A stretch of 64,000 bases of DNA from CAVTGO01 sp963734275 (GTDB lineage Bacteria; Actinomycetota; UBA4738; HRBIN12): assembly GCA_963734275.1 (NCBI GenBank), contig CAVTGO010000001.1:1-64000 (forward strand), read 5' to 3'. A program made the position numbers and the translations under genes. The notes beneath the pieces were generated by a model. The model was not told where the DNA came from. It saw only the letters and a program-made list of their open reading frames with translations, and did no database searches. This document shows, in pieces, positions 1 to 8,783 of the stretch (position 1 is the first letter of the stretch; each line of letters starts with the position of its first letter).

Positions 1-456
1 TAGGTGATGGCCGGGATGCCCTCGACGAGCGCGAGGTACTTCGCCTCGGCTTCGAAGCGGGCGGCTTCACCCGCACGCAGTTCGGAGAGGTCGCGGAGGG
101 TGACGACCAGGTAGGTCCCGGCCGGCCCCTTCACCGACCCGAGGTGGACCTCGACCGGGACGTCGGCGCCGTCCTTGCGGTGGCAGGTGCCGTCCACGCG
201 GGTGCCGGGCTCGGCCTCGGTGAGCGGAGATCCGCCGCCGACCAGCTCGGTCACCGGACGGTCGACGAGCTCGTCGCGGCCGAAGCCGGACAGCTCCTCG
301 GCCCGGCGGTTGGCATACACGATCCGGCCGTCGACCGCGGCGACGACCAGGCACTCCGGGCGTGGCCTCGATCAGGCCCCGCGGGTCAAGGAGCCCCTCG
401 AGAGCAACACCTGCGCGCGATCCGACCGCCTCGCGGCGGCCCGTGCCGAACGACAT
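1..456 (-). CDS. PAS-domain signalling protein, 5' part only
   Basis: The gene runs off the window at position 1, so only the N-terminal part is visible. Translation from the ATG at 456 gives a short leader and then a clear PAS domain with the motifs VDGRIVYANRRAEELSGF, HRKDGADVPVEVHLG and YLVVTLRDLSELRAGE. It ends in EAKYLALVEGIPAIT, the usual opening of a second PAS domain, so a multi-PAS sensor is likely. The output domain (GGDEF, kinase or other) lies outside and cannot be named. A GGGAGG ribosome-binding site sits about 10 bases before the ATG. One extra base near 360, inside a run of C and G, shifts the frame just before the PAS core; the protein reads through if it is removed. Confidence 0.7.
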
Positions 457-554
457 CCCGATGCGACCTCCCGGTACTGCCTGGCCGAAAGTGCAGGGTG
501 TTCCTCTGTAGGCATCGAACCGGGGCGGGGCCGACCTTAGCCGGGCGCCCCGGG

Positions 555-1771
555 CTAGGACTTCCGCTCCTCCATGCCCCAGGGTGAGCCGTACTCGTTC
601 AGCAGGTCGAGGAAGGGAACCGCGTCGAAGGCCTCGGGGCCGAGCACGCCCGTGCCCTACCAGGCGCCCGTCGCCAAGAGCTCGAACGCGACCACGGGGT
701 TGATCGCGGTCTGCCAGACGACCGCCTGGCCCGTCGCGGCCGAGCGTCTCCTCGTTGTCGACCACGTGGTACAGGTAGACCTCGCGCGGGCTGCCCGTCC
801 TTGCCGGTCCCCGTCACCCAGGTGCCGGCGCACGTCTTGCCCGTCATCTGGTCGCCGAGCGTCGCGGGATCGGGCAGGCACGGCGGCGACGACGTCGCGC
901 GGGAGACCTCGACGCCGCCGACGCTGACCGGCTCGGTCCGATCCAGACCGAGCTTGTGCAGCGTCTTCAGGACCTCGATGAACTCGTCGCCCAGGCCGTA
1001 CTTGAACGTCGCCCGGTCGGCAGTCGATCCAGCGCGGGATCAGCAGCACCTCTTCGTGCTCGACGTTCACGCACTCGACCGGGCCGATGCCTTCGGGGAA
1101 CGTGAACACCTCGGGCTCGCTGAACGGCGGCGTGGTGAACCAGCCCCGGTCCTTCTCCCAGATCACGGGCGGGTTCAGGCACTCCTCGATCGTCGTCCAG
1201 ATCGAGAACCCCGGCGCGAAGTCGTAGCCGCGGACCTCGAGGTTCGCGCCGTCGCGCACGCCGACCTCGTCGATCGCGGAGAACAGGTGATCCTGCGGCG
1301 TAGCGCGCGAAGACGTCGGACAGCCCGGGCTCGACCCCGCAGCCGACGAGCGCGAGCTTGCCCGCGCTCCTCCCACCGCGCCGCCTCGGCGAACTGATCG
1401 TCGCCGAGCTTCTTGCCGGGCTGCTCGAACGGCGCCTCGGGGTGCGGCTCGGACAGCGACATCGCCATGTCCATGTACGTGGCGCCGGCGTCGAACGCGC
1501 CCGTCGAAGACGCGCATGACGAACCGCGGGTCGACCGCGTTCAGCACGGCGTCGCAGCCGTGCGCCCTGCGCGACCTCCGCGACCGAATGCGGATCCGAG
1601 GCGTCCACCCGCGCGGCCGAGAACCGCCCGTCGCCGTCACCGGTCGACGACGCGCGCGCGCCCGAGACTCGTCGTAGTCGGAGAACACGATGCCTCGTAG
1701 AAGTCCGCCGCGCCGCGATCGGCGCGACGGCCGCGCCGACCCCGCCGCGACCCCACCACCAAGATCCTCAT
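555..1771 (-). CDS. Saccharopine dehydrogenase family oxidoreductase, frameshifted
   Basis: No single frame spans the gene, but the pieces line up as one protein of about 400 residues. It starts at the ATG at 1771 with MRILVVG, the beginning of a Rossmann fold, followed by SDYDESRARA, then RVDASDPHSVAEVA and CDAVLNAVDPRFVMRVFD, typical of this family's NAD(P) domain. Next come ATYMDMAMS, LALVGCGVEPGLSDVFARYA and VRGYDFAPGFSIWTTIEECL, and the end is WQTAINPVVAFELLATGAW. At least six single-base indels break it. The exact substrate is unknown, since relatives include saccharopine reductase, homospermidine synthase and carboxynorspermidine enzymes. The total span fits the family length, so decay by deletion is not indicated. 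Confidence 0.75.
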
Positions 1772-1779
1772 GGCGGCGG

Positions 1780-1785
1780 AGTGTA
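1780..1785 (-). promoter_or_regulatory. Possible -10 element of the saccharopine-dehydrogenase-like gene
   Basis: The minus strand reads TACACT 8 bases before the ATG at 1771. It fits a TAnnnT -10 box and would give an almost leaderless transcript. No good -35 hexamer was seen, so this is only a suggestion. Confidence 0.3.
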
Positions 1786-2109
1786 CGGCTCGCGCTCGAC
1801 TTCGATCACCCGGGCGTCTCGGCGGCGATCATCGGCGAGAGGCTCCGGGGCGTTGAGCTCGGCGCCGGCCTGGGAACGGCGGGCTTGGGTAGGGTGACCC
1901 CAGCAGCTCGCGCCGAACTGCTCCACATCCTCACGCTCCTGCTTGGAGCGGCCGACCGGATCCGCGCGTACTGACGGATACCCGCGACCGGTACCTTCGC
2001 CGAGCTCCTGATCGACTGCGGAGAGGATCGGGTGCTTCGTGCGGTGCTGGTAGGGATGCGCCGGGAGAGGCGCCAAGGAGCCTCTCGGTGGCTGTGCTCA
2101 CCGCGAGTC
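1786..2109. other. Intergenic region, nothing recognised
   Basis: About 320 bases lie between the oxidoreductase and the sigma-partner gene. Short open frames exist on both strands, but none shows a recognisable protein pattern or a convincing ribosome-binding site. Given the many indels nearby, a small broken gene cannot be excluded. Confidence 0.4.
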
Positions 2110-2134
2110 CGCACCGGCAGGGCGAGCCGGTGCG
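2110..2134 (-). terminator. GC-rich hairpin after the sigma-partner gene
   Basis: A 9-base-pair perfect inverted repeat (CGCACCGGC paired with GCCGGTGCG, 7-base loop) begins 5 bases after the stop codon at 2140. It is placed as an intrinsic terminator would be. There is no T tract, which is common in GC-rich actinobacteria. Confidence 0.5.
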
Positions 2135-2139
2135 CTGAG

Positions 2140-3356
2140 TCAGCCGCGCCGCCGGATCCGCTCGAGCGGAGACTCGGCCGCGAACACGTCGAAGACGTAG
2201 GAACGGGACAGGCCGCGTTCGGCTCGGTCGGTCATCCGCCGGCAGTCCGCGATCACCCGGGTCCCAGGAAGACCGCCTCGCCGTGAGGTAGGACGGGTCC
2301 GAAGAAGACGAAGAGCGAGTTCCCGGGCTCGTACGGGACCTCGAGCCCATACCGCAAAACGGCCTCCCCCCTGGGCATCGCCAACGGCTCGAGCCCACCC
2401 TCGATAAGGGCCTCGGCCAGCGCACGGGTATCGTCGGTCGTCAGCTCGTAGAACGCCTGGTCCACCTTCGTCCCGAGGCGGAGGAGGTCCGTCGCCGGTG
2501 CCGGCAGCAGCGCCAACTCACGGCGCTCCGACGGGCAGGTCCGGCCCCGGCCCCTGATCGGGGAAGACCCGGAGCGACACTTGGTACCTGGACGGCACGA
2601 ACGTCTCGAGATCCTGGTCCTCCCACGCGCTCGCGGGCCACGACATCGGATCGGCCAGGAGCGCATAGATCCCTCCGAGGGCGCTCGCCTGCTCCGGCGT
2701 CGCCGACGGCGCGTCTTTCGGGACGCGGTAGTTCTCCTGCATGGCCCACGTCAGCCACACGAGTCGGTCGCCATTGCGTACCCGGATCGTGAGGAAGCCG
2801 GCATCGCCCGGGCCCCGCACGAGCGAGAGGTCGTGTTCGAAGAGCCCGGTCGAGATGACCTGTGTTCGCAGGAACTCGACCCCTTCGGGCGTGAGGTGCT
2901 GCTCGACGAAACCGGTGGCCCCTTCGGTCGGAGCGCCCTCGGGGAGGTCGCCCATGTCGCCCCAGATCAGGCGCCCGTCGGCGTACACCCAGACCGCGGT
3001 GAACGGGCCGGCCCCGCCGCCCTCGAGGTGGAGGACGAGCCGTCCGGGTTCCGGCGCGTCGGGCGTGGCTCCAGGGGCCGGCAGGCCGACGATGCCTGCG
3101 GCTTCGGGCGCGATCGCGGTCTCGGGCGGCCGGGACGGCTGGGGTTCCCCCCGCCCCCCGGCGTCAGGGTGCGATCGAACAGCGAGATCGAGACGAGCGC
3201 GATCGCGGCCAGGAAGACCGCAATCCCGACCATACCCGCGGCGATGCGCTGGTTCCGGCGCTTGCGGTCCCTGCGCCGGAAAACGCGGTCGGTGAGTCCT
3301 GGCTCCGGCTCGAAGCGGCGGAGCGCCCGTTCTAGGAGAACTCGATCGTCGATCAT
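2140..3356 (-). CDS. Single-pass membrane partner of ECF sigma factor, frameshifted
   Basis: The ATG at 3356 overlaps the stop of the upstream sigma gene (ATGA), so the two are translationally coupled. The N-terminus is a short cytoplasmic segment ending in the basic stretch VFRRRDRKRRNQR, followed by one membrane helix (GIAVFLAAIALVSISLF) and an extracytoplasmic part. Recognisable later pieces are YADGRLIWGDMGDLPEG, RNGDRLVWLTWAMQENYR and YVFDVFAAESPLERIRRRG. At least three indels break the frame, near 3150, 2530 and 2250. There is no HxxxCxxC zinc anti-sigma motif. The position suggests an anti-sigma or sensor role, but the extracellular part matches no family I know and, unlike the two similar partners near 44 and 48 kb, shows no clear propeller repeats. 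Confidence 0.65.
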
Positions 3357-3882
3357 CGTTCCTCCCTGATCAGGTCTCGGAGGGCGGTCCGGGCTCTCGT
3401 GGCTCGAGCTCGGATCGTTGAGGGCCGAGCGCCAAGCATCCGTCCGGCTTCCTCGGAGGAGTACCCGAGGAGCGCCGTCACCACAAGGGCCGCCCGCTGC
3501 TCCATGGGCAGCTGCGCTAGTGCGCTGAGGACGACCTCGCGATCCTCCACGGCGTCGAATGCGTCCTCGCTCGGCTCTGCACCGATCGATCGCCGCAGGG
3601 CGATCCCCGCTCGCCGCAGGCGCTTTCTGAAGACGTTCAGCGCCGTGACGAACAGGTAGCCGGCCGGATCGTCGAGACGCTGCACGCGGCCCCAGCGTTC
3701 GGCACGCGGACGAACGCCTCCTGAGCGATCTCCTCAGCCTCATGCCGGCTACCGGTCATCAAACACAAGGAGCCGAACAGTCGAGTCTGGTTGTCGATCA
3801 CGATGCCCTCGAAGCTCGCCGTCTCGGCAAGCGCTGAAGTCGGCGGCGCCGACCCACTCGTCACGCGGAGAGGTTCATCCAT
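3353..3882 (-). CDS. ECF RNA polymerase sigma factor, frameshifted
   Basis: This is an alternative sigma factor of the extracytoplasmic-function class. Region 2 reads LFGSLCLMTGSRHEAEEIAQEAFVRV, and after a frame change at about 3695 continues ERWGRVQRLDDPAGYLFVTALN. Region 4 is seen in LSALAQLPMEQRAALVV and YSSEEAGRMLGARPSTIRAR, a helix-turn-helix for -35 recognition. The span of 530 bases is one short of 177 codons, so one missing base explains the break. It overlaps the downstream membrane protein by ATGA. It is similar in layout to the sigma genes at 43.2 and 48.7 kb. Confidence 0.8.
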
Positions 3883-4247
3883 CTCAAGGACAAGAATCCC
3901 TGCCTGAGGGATTCTGCTACGGCGCGACGGCGAGCGACAGACACAGACTGAGTGGGGCGGCTCGCAGCGCTCGCTGGAGGGGTTGGAAGGGAAAGGCGCA
4001 CGGGAGTGGCACGTGGACCGCGCACGGTTAGAGTCGGAGGATGCCAGCGACCTCCTCTCCGCTCAGGACGGGTCGCGACCACAAGGCGAACTCCACGGCG
4101 CGGCCGCGTCTGCGGAACTCCGGTCGGCGAGGAGTTCGGCGGCGCGGTCGTAGATCCGGGATAGGCGGGCACCGCTCGCGACCAGTTCGCTCAGCAACGC
4201 TGTGCAAAGACGACGGAAAGGCTGATAGTAGCTCTGACGTGCGGAAG
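3883..4247. other. Intergenic region upstream of the ECF sigma gene
   Basis: About 365 bases hold no credible gene. A minus-strand open frame extending from the tRNA into this region is an artefact of the tRNA sequence. It presumably carries the promoter of the sigma operon, but I could not pick out a box. Confidence 0.4.
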
Positions 4248-4320
4248 TGGACCCAGGGGGACTCGAACCCCCGACCTCATGGCTGCCAGCCATGCGCTCT
4301 ACCAACTGAGCTATGGGCCC
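4248..4320 (-). tRNA. tRNA-Ala (anticodon GGC)
   Basis: The minus strand folds as a complete 73-base cloverleaf. The acceptor stem is GGGCCCA paired with TGGGTCC, including the G3:U70 wobble that is the identity element of alanine tRNA. The D arm is AGCTCAGTTGGTAGAGC, the anticodon arm is CATGG-CTGGCAG-CCATG with anticodon GGC, and the T arm is GGGGG-TTCGAGT-CCCCC. The discriminator base is A and CCA is not encoded. It lies 9 bases downstream of rsfS on the same strand. Confidence 0.97.
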
Positions 4321-4329
4321 GACGGGCGG

Positions 4330-4744
4330 TCAGTCTAGCGAACCGGCTGCGGCCTGCTGGTCGTCGTCCCACGCGACGCGTGGCGCGTCACGCCAGAAGC
4401 GCTCGAGGTCGTAGTAGTCGCGCGCCTCCTCGGCGAACACGTGCACGACCACGTCCACGTAGTCGATGAGAACCCAGCGGGCGTCGGCGTCGCCCTCGCG
4501 GCGGACGGGTCGCTCGCCGAGCTCGCGGACGGCGGTCTCGATCTCCTCGACGATCGTCTTCACCTGCCGATCGGTCTGGCCCGAGCAGATCACGAACAGA
4601 TCCGTGATGACGATCAGGCCGTGGACGTCCAGGATCGTGACGTCGCGGGCTTGCTTCTGCGGCCGCGGCGCGCGCCGCGGCCAGCGCGATCTCCCGGCTC
4701 CCGGCCCGCCTACCCGGCACGCCGTCCTTGATGTTCGCGCTCAA
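4330..4744 (-). CDS. rsfS: Ribosomal silencing factor RsfS, frameshifted
   Basis: RsfS binds ribosomal protein uL14 and blocks subunit joining under nutrient stress. The core is clear: ARDVTILDVHGLIVITDLF, FVICSGQTDRQVKTIVEEI and WVLIDYVDVVVHVF, followed by the YYDLERFW signature. The start is probably the TTG at 4744, which overlaps the end of the LytR_C gene. A single indel near 4655 separates the N-terminal helix (SREIALAAARAA) from the rest; the span of 415 bases is one over a multiple of three. The order nadD, LytR_C protein, rsfS is standard in actinobacteria. Confidence 0.88.
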
Positions 4745-5713
4745 CCCGTGAAGTCCTTCCCGACGACGATCGTCACGGGGGCGATGCCCGAGCTCACCGA
4801 GACGGACACCCCGCCCGTACCCAGCAAGTCTCGCACACGGTCGCCGAGGGCGACATCGTCGGCCGAGCCAACCACCACGAGGGTCTCCTCGTGGTCGAAG
4901 TTGGAGGCGTTCTCGGAGACGACGATGCGGAACCCGCCGGGCACGATCCGCTCGGCGACGAGCTCGCCAACGCCGGGAACGCCGCTGCCGTTGAGGACGA
5001 TGACGGGAACCACCTCCGGTTCTGCCACGCCGAAGGCCGCTGCGAACGATCTGCGATGGCGTCGGGTTGCTGATGTAACACGCCGTCGGCGACCTCCTCG
5101 CCGGCAGGATCTGAACGGAGGCGCCCGAGCGGCGGTAAGGGTCTCGAGGCCATCCGGCGCCGAGTCCGTCTCGAAGAAGTCCTCGGGCTGCCAGTCGGGA
5201 TCGGCGCCGAGCACGCCGTCGAGCACCTGCCGGAAGGTCTCGGTTCGTCCGGCGCCGGGTTCCTCGAGGAGCGCGATGACCTCCGCTCCGGTGCGTGTCC
5301 GTCCCGCCGACTGGATGCCGCCGACGCGGTCGATCACCGCGGAGAGCCGGAGCCGGCCTATCACGACGTAGTGGTCGACCCAGGCGCCGAGCACGTTCGC
5401 GGCGGTCGTCGCGGTCTGGCGGATCTGCAGGTCCGCGGCCTCGGCCATCGTGGCGTCGCCCTGCCCCGGGATCGTGACGGACATCTCACCCGGGATCACC
5501 GAGCGCGCCGGGCGCGGCGCCGCCCGCCGTCCCGATCGACCGCGGACAGCGGGCCGAGCTCGTTGTTGATCAGCACGTAGGTGAGGGACGGCGCCGGCGG
5601 GGACGACCGGGACCGCGGGGGCGAGGCGCCGGGTCTCGCGCGGCGAAGATGACCACCGGAGCGGCGACGGCGACGAGCGCGAGCAGGGCCAGCGGCCAGA
5701 CGCGGCGGCTCAC
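4741..5713 (-). CDS. LytR C-terminal domain protein with reduced LCP-like region, frameshifted
   Basis: The GTG at 5713 overlaps the nadD stop. The protein begins with a signal anchor (VWPLALLALVAVAAPVVIF). An LCP-like portion follows, with INNELGPLSAVDRDG, VIPGEMSVTIPGQGDATMAE and GAWVDHYVVIGRLRLSAVID. The C-terminal LytR_C domain reads VPVIVLNGSGVPGVGELVAE, then FDHEETLVVVGSADD and TIVVGKDF. LCP enzymes attach anionic polymers to the cell wall, but the LCP part here is much shorter than the usual 250 residues and the conserved Arg/Asp pattern is not evident, so catalysis is doubtful. Several indels occur, near 5050, 5120 and 5500-5590. The middle is readable only by joining frames. Confidence 0.65.
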
Positions 5714-6312
5714 CGGTACAGCCCCGCCTTCTCGATGTAGCTCTTGACGCCCTCGGGGACCAGGTAGCGGATGGGCCGGCCGTCGGCCACACGCTCGCGG
5801 ACGTCCGTGGAGCTGATCGCGAGGGCGGGGATGTTCATCACGCTCACCTCGGGCTGTCGCGTCGAGGCCTTGGCCTCGAACGACGTGATGTCGTAGCCCG
5901 GACGCGTCGCGGCGATGAAGTGCGCGAGCGACAGGACCTCGCCCGGATCCTTCCACTCGAAGATCTCCAGCATGGCGTCGGCGCCCGTGATGAACGAGAG
6001 CTCCGCGTCCGGATGCTGAGCCGCGAGCGCGCGGAGCGTGTCCACCGTGTACGTGGGGCCCTCGCGCTCGACCTCGACGCGCGAGACCTGGAAGCGCGGG
6101 TTGCTGGCGGTCGCGATCACGGTCATCAGGTACCGGTCCTCGGCGGGCGAGACCTCCCGGCCCTCCTTCATCCACGGCTTGCCGGTCGGCACGAACACCA
6201 CGGCGTCCAGCGCGAACTGGACGACGGCCTCCTCGGCGGTCACGAGGTGGCCGTAGTGGATGGGGTCGAACGTGCCGCCCATGACCCCCAGGCGTCGTCC
6301 CACGCGCGCCAT
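5710..6312 (-). CDS. nadD: Nicotinate-nucleotide adenylyltransferase NadD
   Basis: NadD makes nicotinic acid adenine dinucleotide from nicotinate mononucleotide and ATP in NAD synthesis. The 200-residue protein is intact, unlike its neighbours. The nucleotidyltransferase motif GVMGGTFDPIHYGHLV is near the start, FVPTGKPWMKEGREV follows, and the second motif is ISSTDVRERVADGRPIRYLV. The ATG at 6312 is preferred to an upstream extension because homologues start just before the GGTFDP motif. It sits 50 bases after obgE and overlaps the LytR_C gene by GTGA. Confidence 0.93.
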   Translation of the reverse strand: MARVGRRLGVMGGTFDPIHYGHLVTAEEAVVQFALDAVVFVPTGKPWMKEGREVSPAEDRYLMTVIATASNPRFQVSRVEVEREGPTYTVDTLRALAAQHPDAELSFITGADAMLEIFEWKDPGEVLSLAHFIAATRPGYDITSFEAKASTRQPEVSVMNIPALAISSTDVRERVADGRPIRYLVPEGVKSYIEKAGLYR

Positions 6313-6362
6313 CCTACGGCCGGCCGGGCTCGGCGCGGTGGATTTCGACACGGAGCAGCTCC

Positions 6363-7606
6363 TCACGCCGTCCCATCGATCGCCTCCCCCGGTCGGAACT
6401 CGAACGCCACGTCGCCGATCACGACCTCGTCGCCGGGGCGTGCGCCCGCGGCCTCGAGCTCCCGCTCGACCCCCTCCTCACGAGGCGCCGCTGCAGCTTC
6501 GCGAGCTTCGCGGGGTCGTCCATGTCGGTCTCGGACACCAGGCGCTCGACGCCGCGGCCGACCACGCGGAACCGCTCTCCCTCGGGCGGACGACGAACCT
6601 CGGGCGCGCCGGTCGCAGGACGACATACGGTTGCGCTCCTCCGCCGCATCGGTCGCCGAGGTCGCACCAGCTCGGCCAGCCGCTCCCGCAGCCACCTCGA
6701 GCCCCTCCCCCGTCACGGCCGAGACGACGACGGCGCCCGGGTCGAGCGCGGCCCGGTCCGTCGCCAGGTCCGCCTTCGTCCCGACGACGAGCGAGCGGAC
6801 GGGCGGCGAGGGCCGAGTCGTATGCCTGGACCTCCTCGCGGACGGTCCGCAGGTCCGACGCCGGATCCTCGGCGATAGGTCCACGACGTACAGGAGCGCC
6901 CGGCAACGGCTCACGTGGCGCAGGAACCGGTCGCCGAGGCCACGACCCTCGTGCGCGCCCTCGACGAGCCCGGGGATGTCGGCCACGACGAAGCGCTCTC
7001 TGCCGAGGACGCCACGCCGAGGTTCGGCGTGAGCGTCGTGAAGGGGTAGTCGGCGATCTTCGGACGAGCGGCGGTGATCGCAGCGAACAGCGTGGACTTG
7101 CCGGCGTTCGGCATGCCGACGAGGCCGACGTCCGCCACGATCCGGAGCTCGACCGGAGCCGGCGTTCCTCGCCGGGGTCGCCGGCCTCGGCCGAGGTCGG
7201 GACGCGGTTGCGGCGCGAGACGAGCGAGGCGCTCCCTCGTCCCCCCCGCCCGCCCCGAGCGACCACGGCCTCGGCCCCCTCTCCTACGAGGTCGGCGAGC
7301 AGGCCCTCCTCGTCTTCGACGCGCGTGCCGTCGGGAACCTCGATGACGAGGTCGGCGCCGCGGGCGCCGGTCCGCCGGCTCTTCCCACCGGGCCCGCCGG
7401 CGCCCGCTCGCTGGTGTGGGTTGTCGGCGAAGTAGGACAGGTCGCGGACGCGGCGCGACACGCGGAACACGACATCGCCGCCCGTCGCTCCCGTCGCCAC
7501 CGTCGGGCCCGCCCCTCGGTTTGTAGGGCTCGCGCAACTGCGAGGCGGATCCGTCGCCTCCCCGGCCGCCTCGGACGAACACCGTCGCCTCGTCGACGAA
7601 GCTCAT
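6363..7606 (-). CDS. obgE: GTPase Obg, multiply frameshifted
   Basis: Obg is an essential GTPase of ribosome assembly and stress control. The glycine-rich Obg fold begins MSFVDEATVFVRGGRGGDG and continues with YKPRGGPDGGDG and ADNPHQRAGAGGPGGK. The G domain has VGLVGMPNAGKSTLFAAI (G1), FTTLTPNLGV (G2), ADIPGLVEGAHEGRGLGDRF (G3) and VVGTKADL in place of the usual NKxD G4. The C-terminal OCT domain reads FRVVGRGVERLVSETDMDDP and then DEVVIGDVAFEFRPGEA. At least six indels between 6480 and 7530 spread these pieces over all three frames. Since the gene is essential, sequencing error is the likely cause. It follows rplU-rpmA, as in most bacteria. Confidence 0.88.
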
Positions 7607-7645
7607 GGGGCCGATCGTGGCACAAGCGGCCTCGGTCGCGGCATC

Positions 7646-8105
7646 ATGGAGGCGATGCCGAGGACGGTGACGGTCTGGGCGGTGGAGCTCGGTCAGGGCT
7701 CCGACCTGCAGGAGATCAAGGGCTCGCTCGACCTGGAACCGAGGCACTGGTCTTCGCGCCCCGCGACGAGCGGTGGCCCGAGCTGCGGATCCGGCTCGCG
7801 GAGGTGACGAAGGTGCGGCGTCTCCGAGGCTCGCCGGTCCTGATGGTCCTGCACGGGAGGGCCCCGAGCCGTCGAGGACGGCCTTCTACTTCGTCCAGCC
7901 CCCGCCGCTGGACATGCCTGCCGACGACGACCGAGCGCCCTGGGCTCGTGGGGTTCTCGCGCAACACGAAGCGCAAGGCGAGGCGGCGCAACGTCGGCTA
8001 CCTCGGCGCCTCGAACAAGGAGAAGAAGGCGATGCTCGTGCGTTTGGGAGCAGGCGGTGCGCGAGGCCGTCGTCGCGGCGCGGACGGAGCGGCGGCGGCG
8101 GCTAG
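7646..8105 (+). CDS. Conserved hypothetical protein with PH-like domain, frameshifted
   Basis: Fragments in three frames join to one protein of about 150 residues. The N-terminus is MPRTVTVWAVELGQGSD, followed by EALVFAPRDERWPELRI and RLAEVTKVRRLRGSPVLMV, which resembles a bacterial PH or GRAM-like fold. Then come TAFYFVQPPPLDMPADD, FSRNTKRKARRRNVGYLG and REAVVAARTERRRR. The function is unknown. The basic middle and the alternating strand pattern suggest lipid or protein binding, which is inference. It is divergent from obgE (39-base gap). Its stop would overlap the rpmA stop on a CTAG palindrome at 8102-8105, which requires one last frame correction near 8095. Confidence 0.5.
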
Positions 8106-8353
8106 CGAGGCTCGATCGAGGCGAAGCGGCGGCCTCGCGACGAGTGGAACTTCACGAGGCCGGCCTGCGTGGCGAACAGCGTGTCGTCGCTGCCCTTGCC
8201 GACGTTCTTGCCGGGGTGGATCCGGGTGCCGCGCTGGCGAACGATGATGGAGCCCGCGGTCACGTCCTGACCACCGAACGCCTTCACGCCGAGCCGCTTG
8301 GACTCGGAGTCTCGGCCGTTGCGGGACGACCCGCCACCCTTCTTGTGTGCCAT
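8102..8353 (-). CDS. rpmA: 50S ribosomal protein bL27
   Basis: This is a component of the large ribosomal subunit at the peptidyl-transferase centre. The 83-residue protein is complete and typical: MAHKKGGGSSRNGRDSESKR, GGQDVTAGSIIVRQRGTR and ATQAGLVKFHSSRGRR. There is no N-terminal cleavable extension of the Firmicutes kind. It follows rplU by 12 bases. Confidence 0.97.
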   Translation of the reverse strand: MAHKKGGGSSRNGRDSESKRLGVKAFGGQDVTAGSIIVRQRGTRIHPGKNVGKGSDDTLFATQAGLVKFHSSRGRRFASIEPR

Positions 8354-8365
8354 CGCGCGTCGAGG

Positions 8366-8761
8366 CTACCAGACGTTCCCGGCGCTACTCGCGGCCGCGG
8401 CGTCGGCGGCCTCGGCTTCTCTTTCGGCTTCTTCGCGGCGGCCTTCTTCGGGAGCGCCGAGGCTCACCTCGGAGATCTCGAGCAGGGTCATGAGCTGGCG
8501 ATGGCCCTGGCGCCGGGAGTAACCCGACTTGTTCTTGTACTTGAAGACGTTGACCTTGTCGCCCTTCTGCTCGCCGAGGAGTTTGGCGTTCACGACCGCC
8601 CGCTCGGCCTCCTTGCCGTAATGGGTCTTGCCGTCGTCGTCCACCACGAGCACCGGCTGGAACGTGACGGTCTCGTCCGCCCCGTGCAGGTACTCAACCT
8701 CGATGATGTCGCCGGGCTTGACCTTCTGCTGCTTGCCACCCGCCTTGATGACCGCGTACAT
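8366..8761 (-). CDS. rplU: 50S ribosomal protein bL21 with acidic C-terminal tail
   Basis: The protein starts MYAVIKAGGKQQKVKPGD and contains VNVFKYKNKSGYSRRQGHRQ, diagnostic of bL21. The ATG at 8761 follows a GGAGGGAAGGAAGCG leader with a good ribosome-binding site, so the longer open frame upstream is not used. Standard bL21 is about 100 residues; this one has 131 because of a C-terminal tail rich in Glu and Ala (EEGRREEAEREAEAADAAAA), seen in some actinobacteria. It is first in an rplU-rpmA unit. Confidence 0.95.
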   Translation of the reverse strand: MYAVIKAGGKQQKVKPGDIIEVEYLHGADETVTFQPVLVVDDDGKTHYGKEAERAVVNAKLLGEQKGDKVNVFKYKNKSGYSRRQGHRQLMTLLEISEVSLGAPEEGRREEAEREAEAADAAAASSAGNVW

Positions 8762-8783
8762 CGCTTCCTTCCCTCCGCTATCG

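Noticed and set aside
4063..4305. Minus-strand 80-codon frame beginning MVERMAGSHEVGGSS
   Set aside because: It is a translation through tRNA-Ala and the following spacer.
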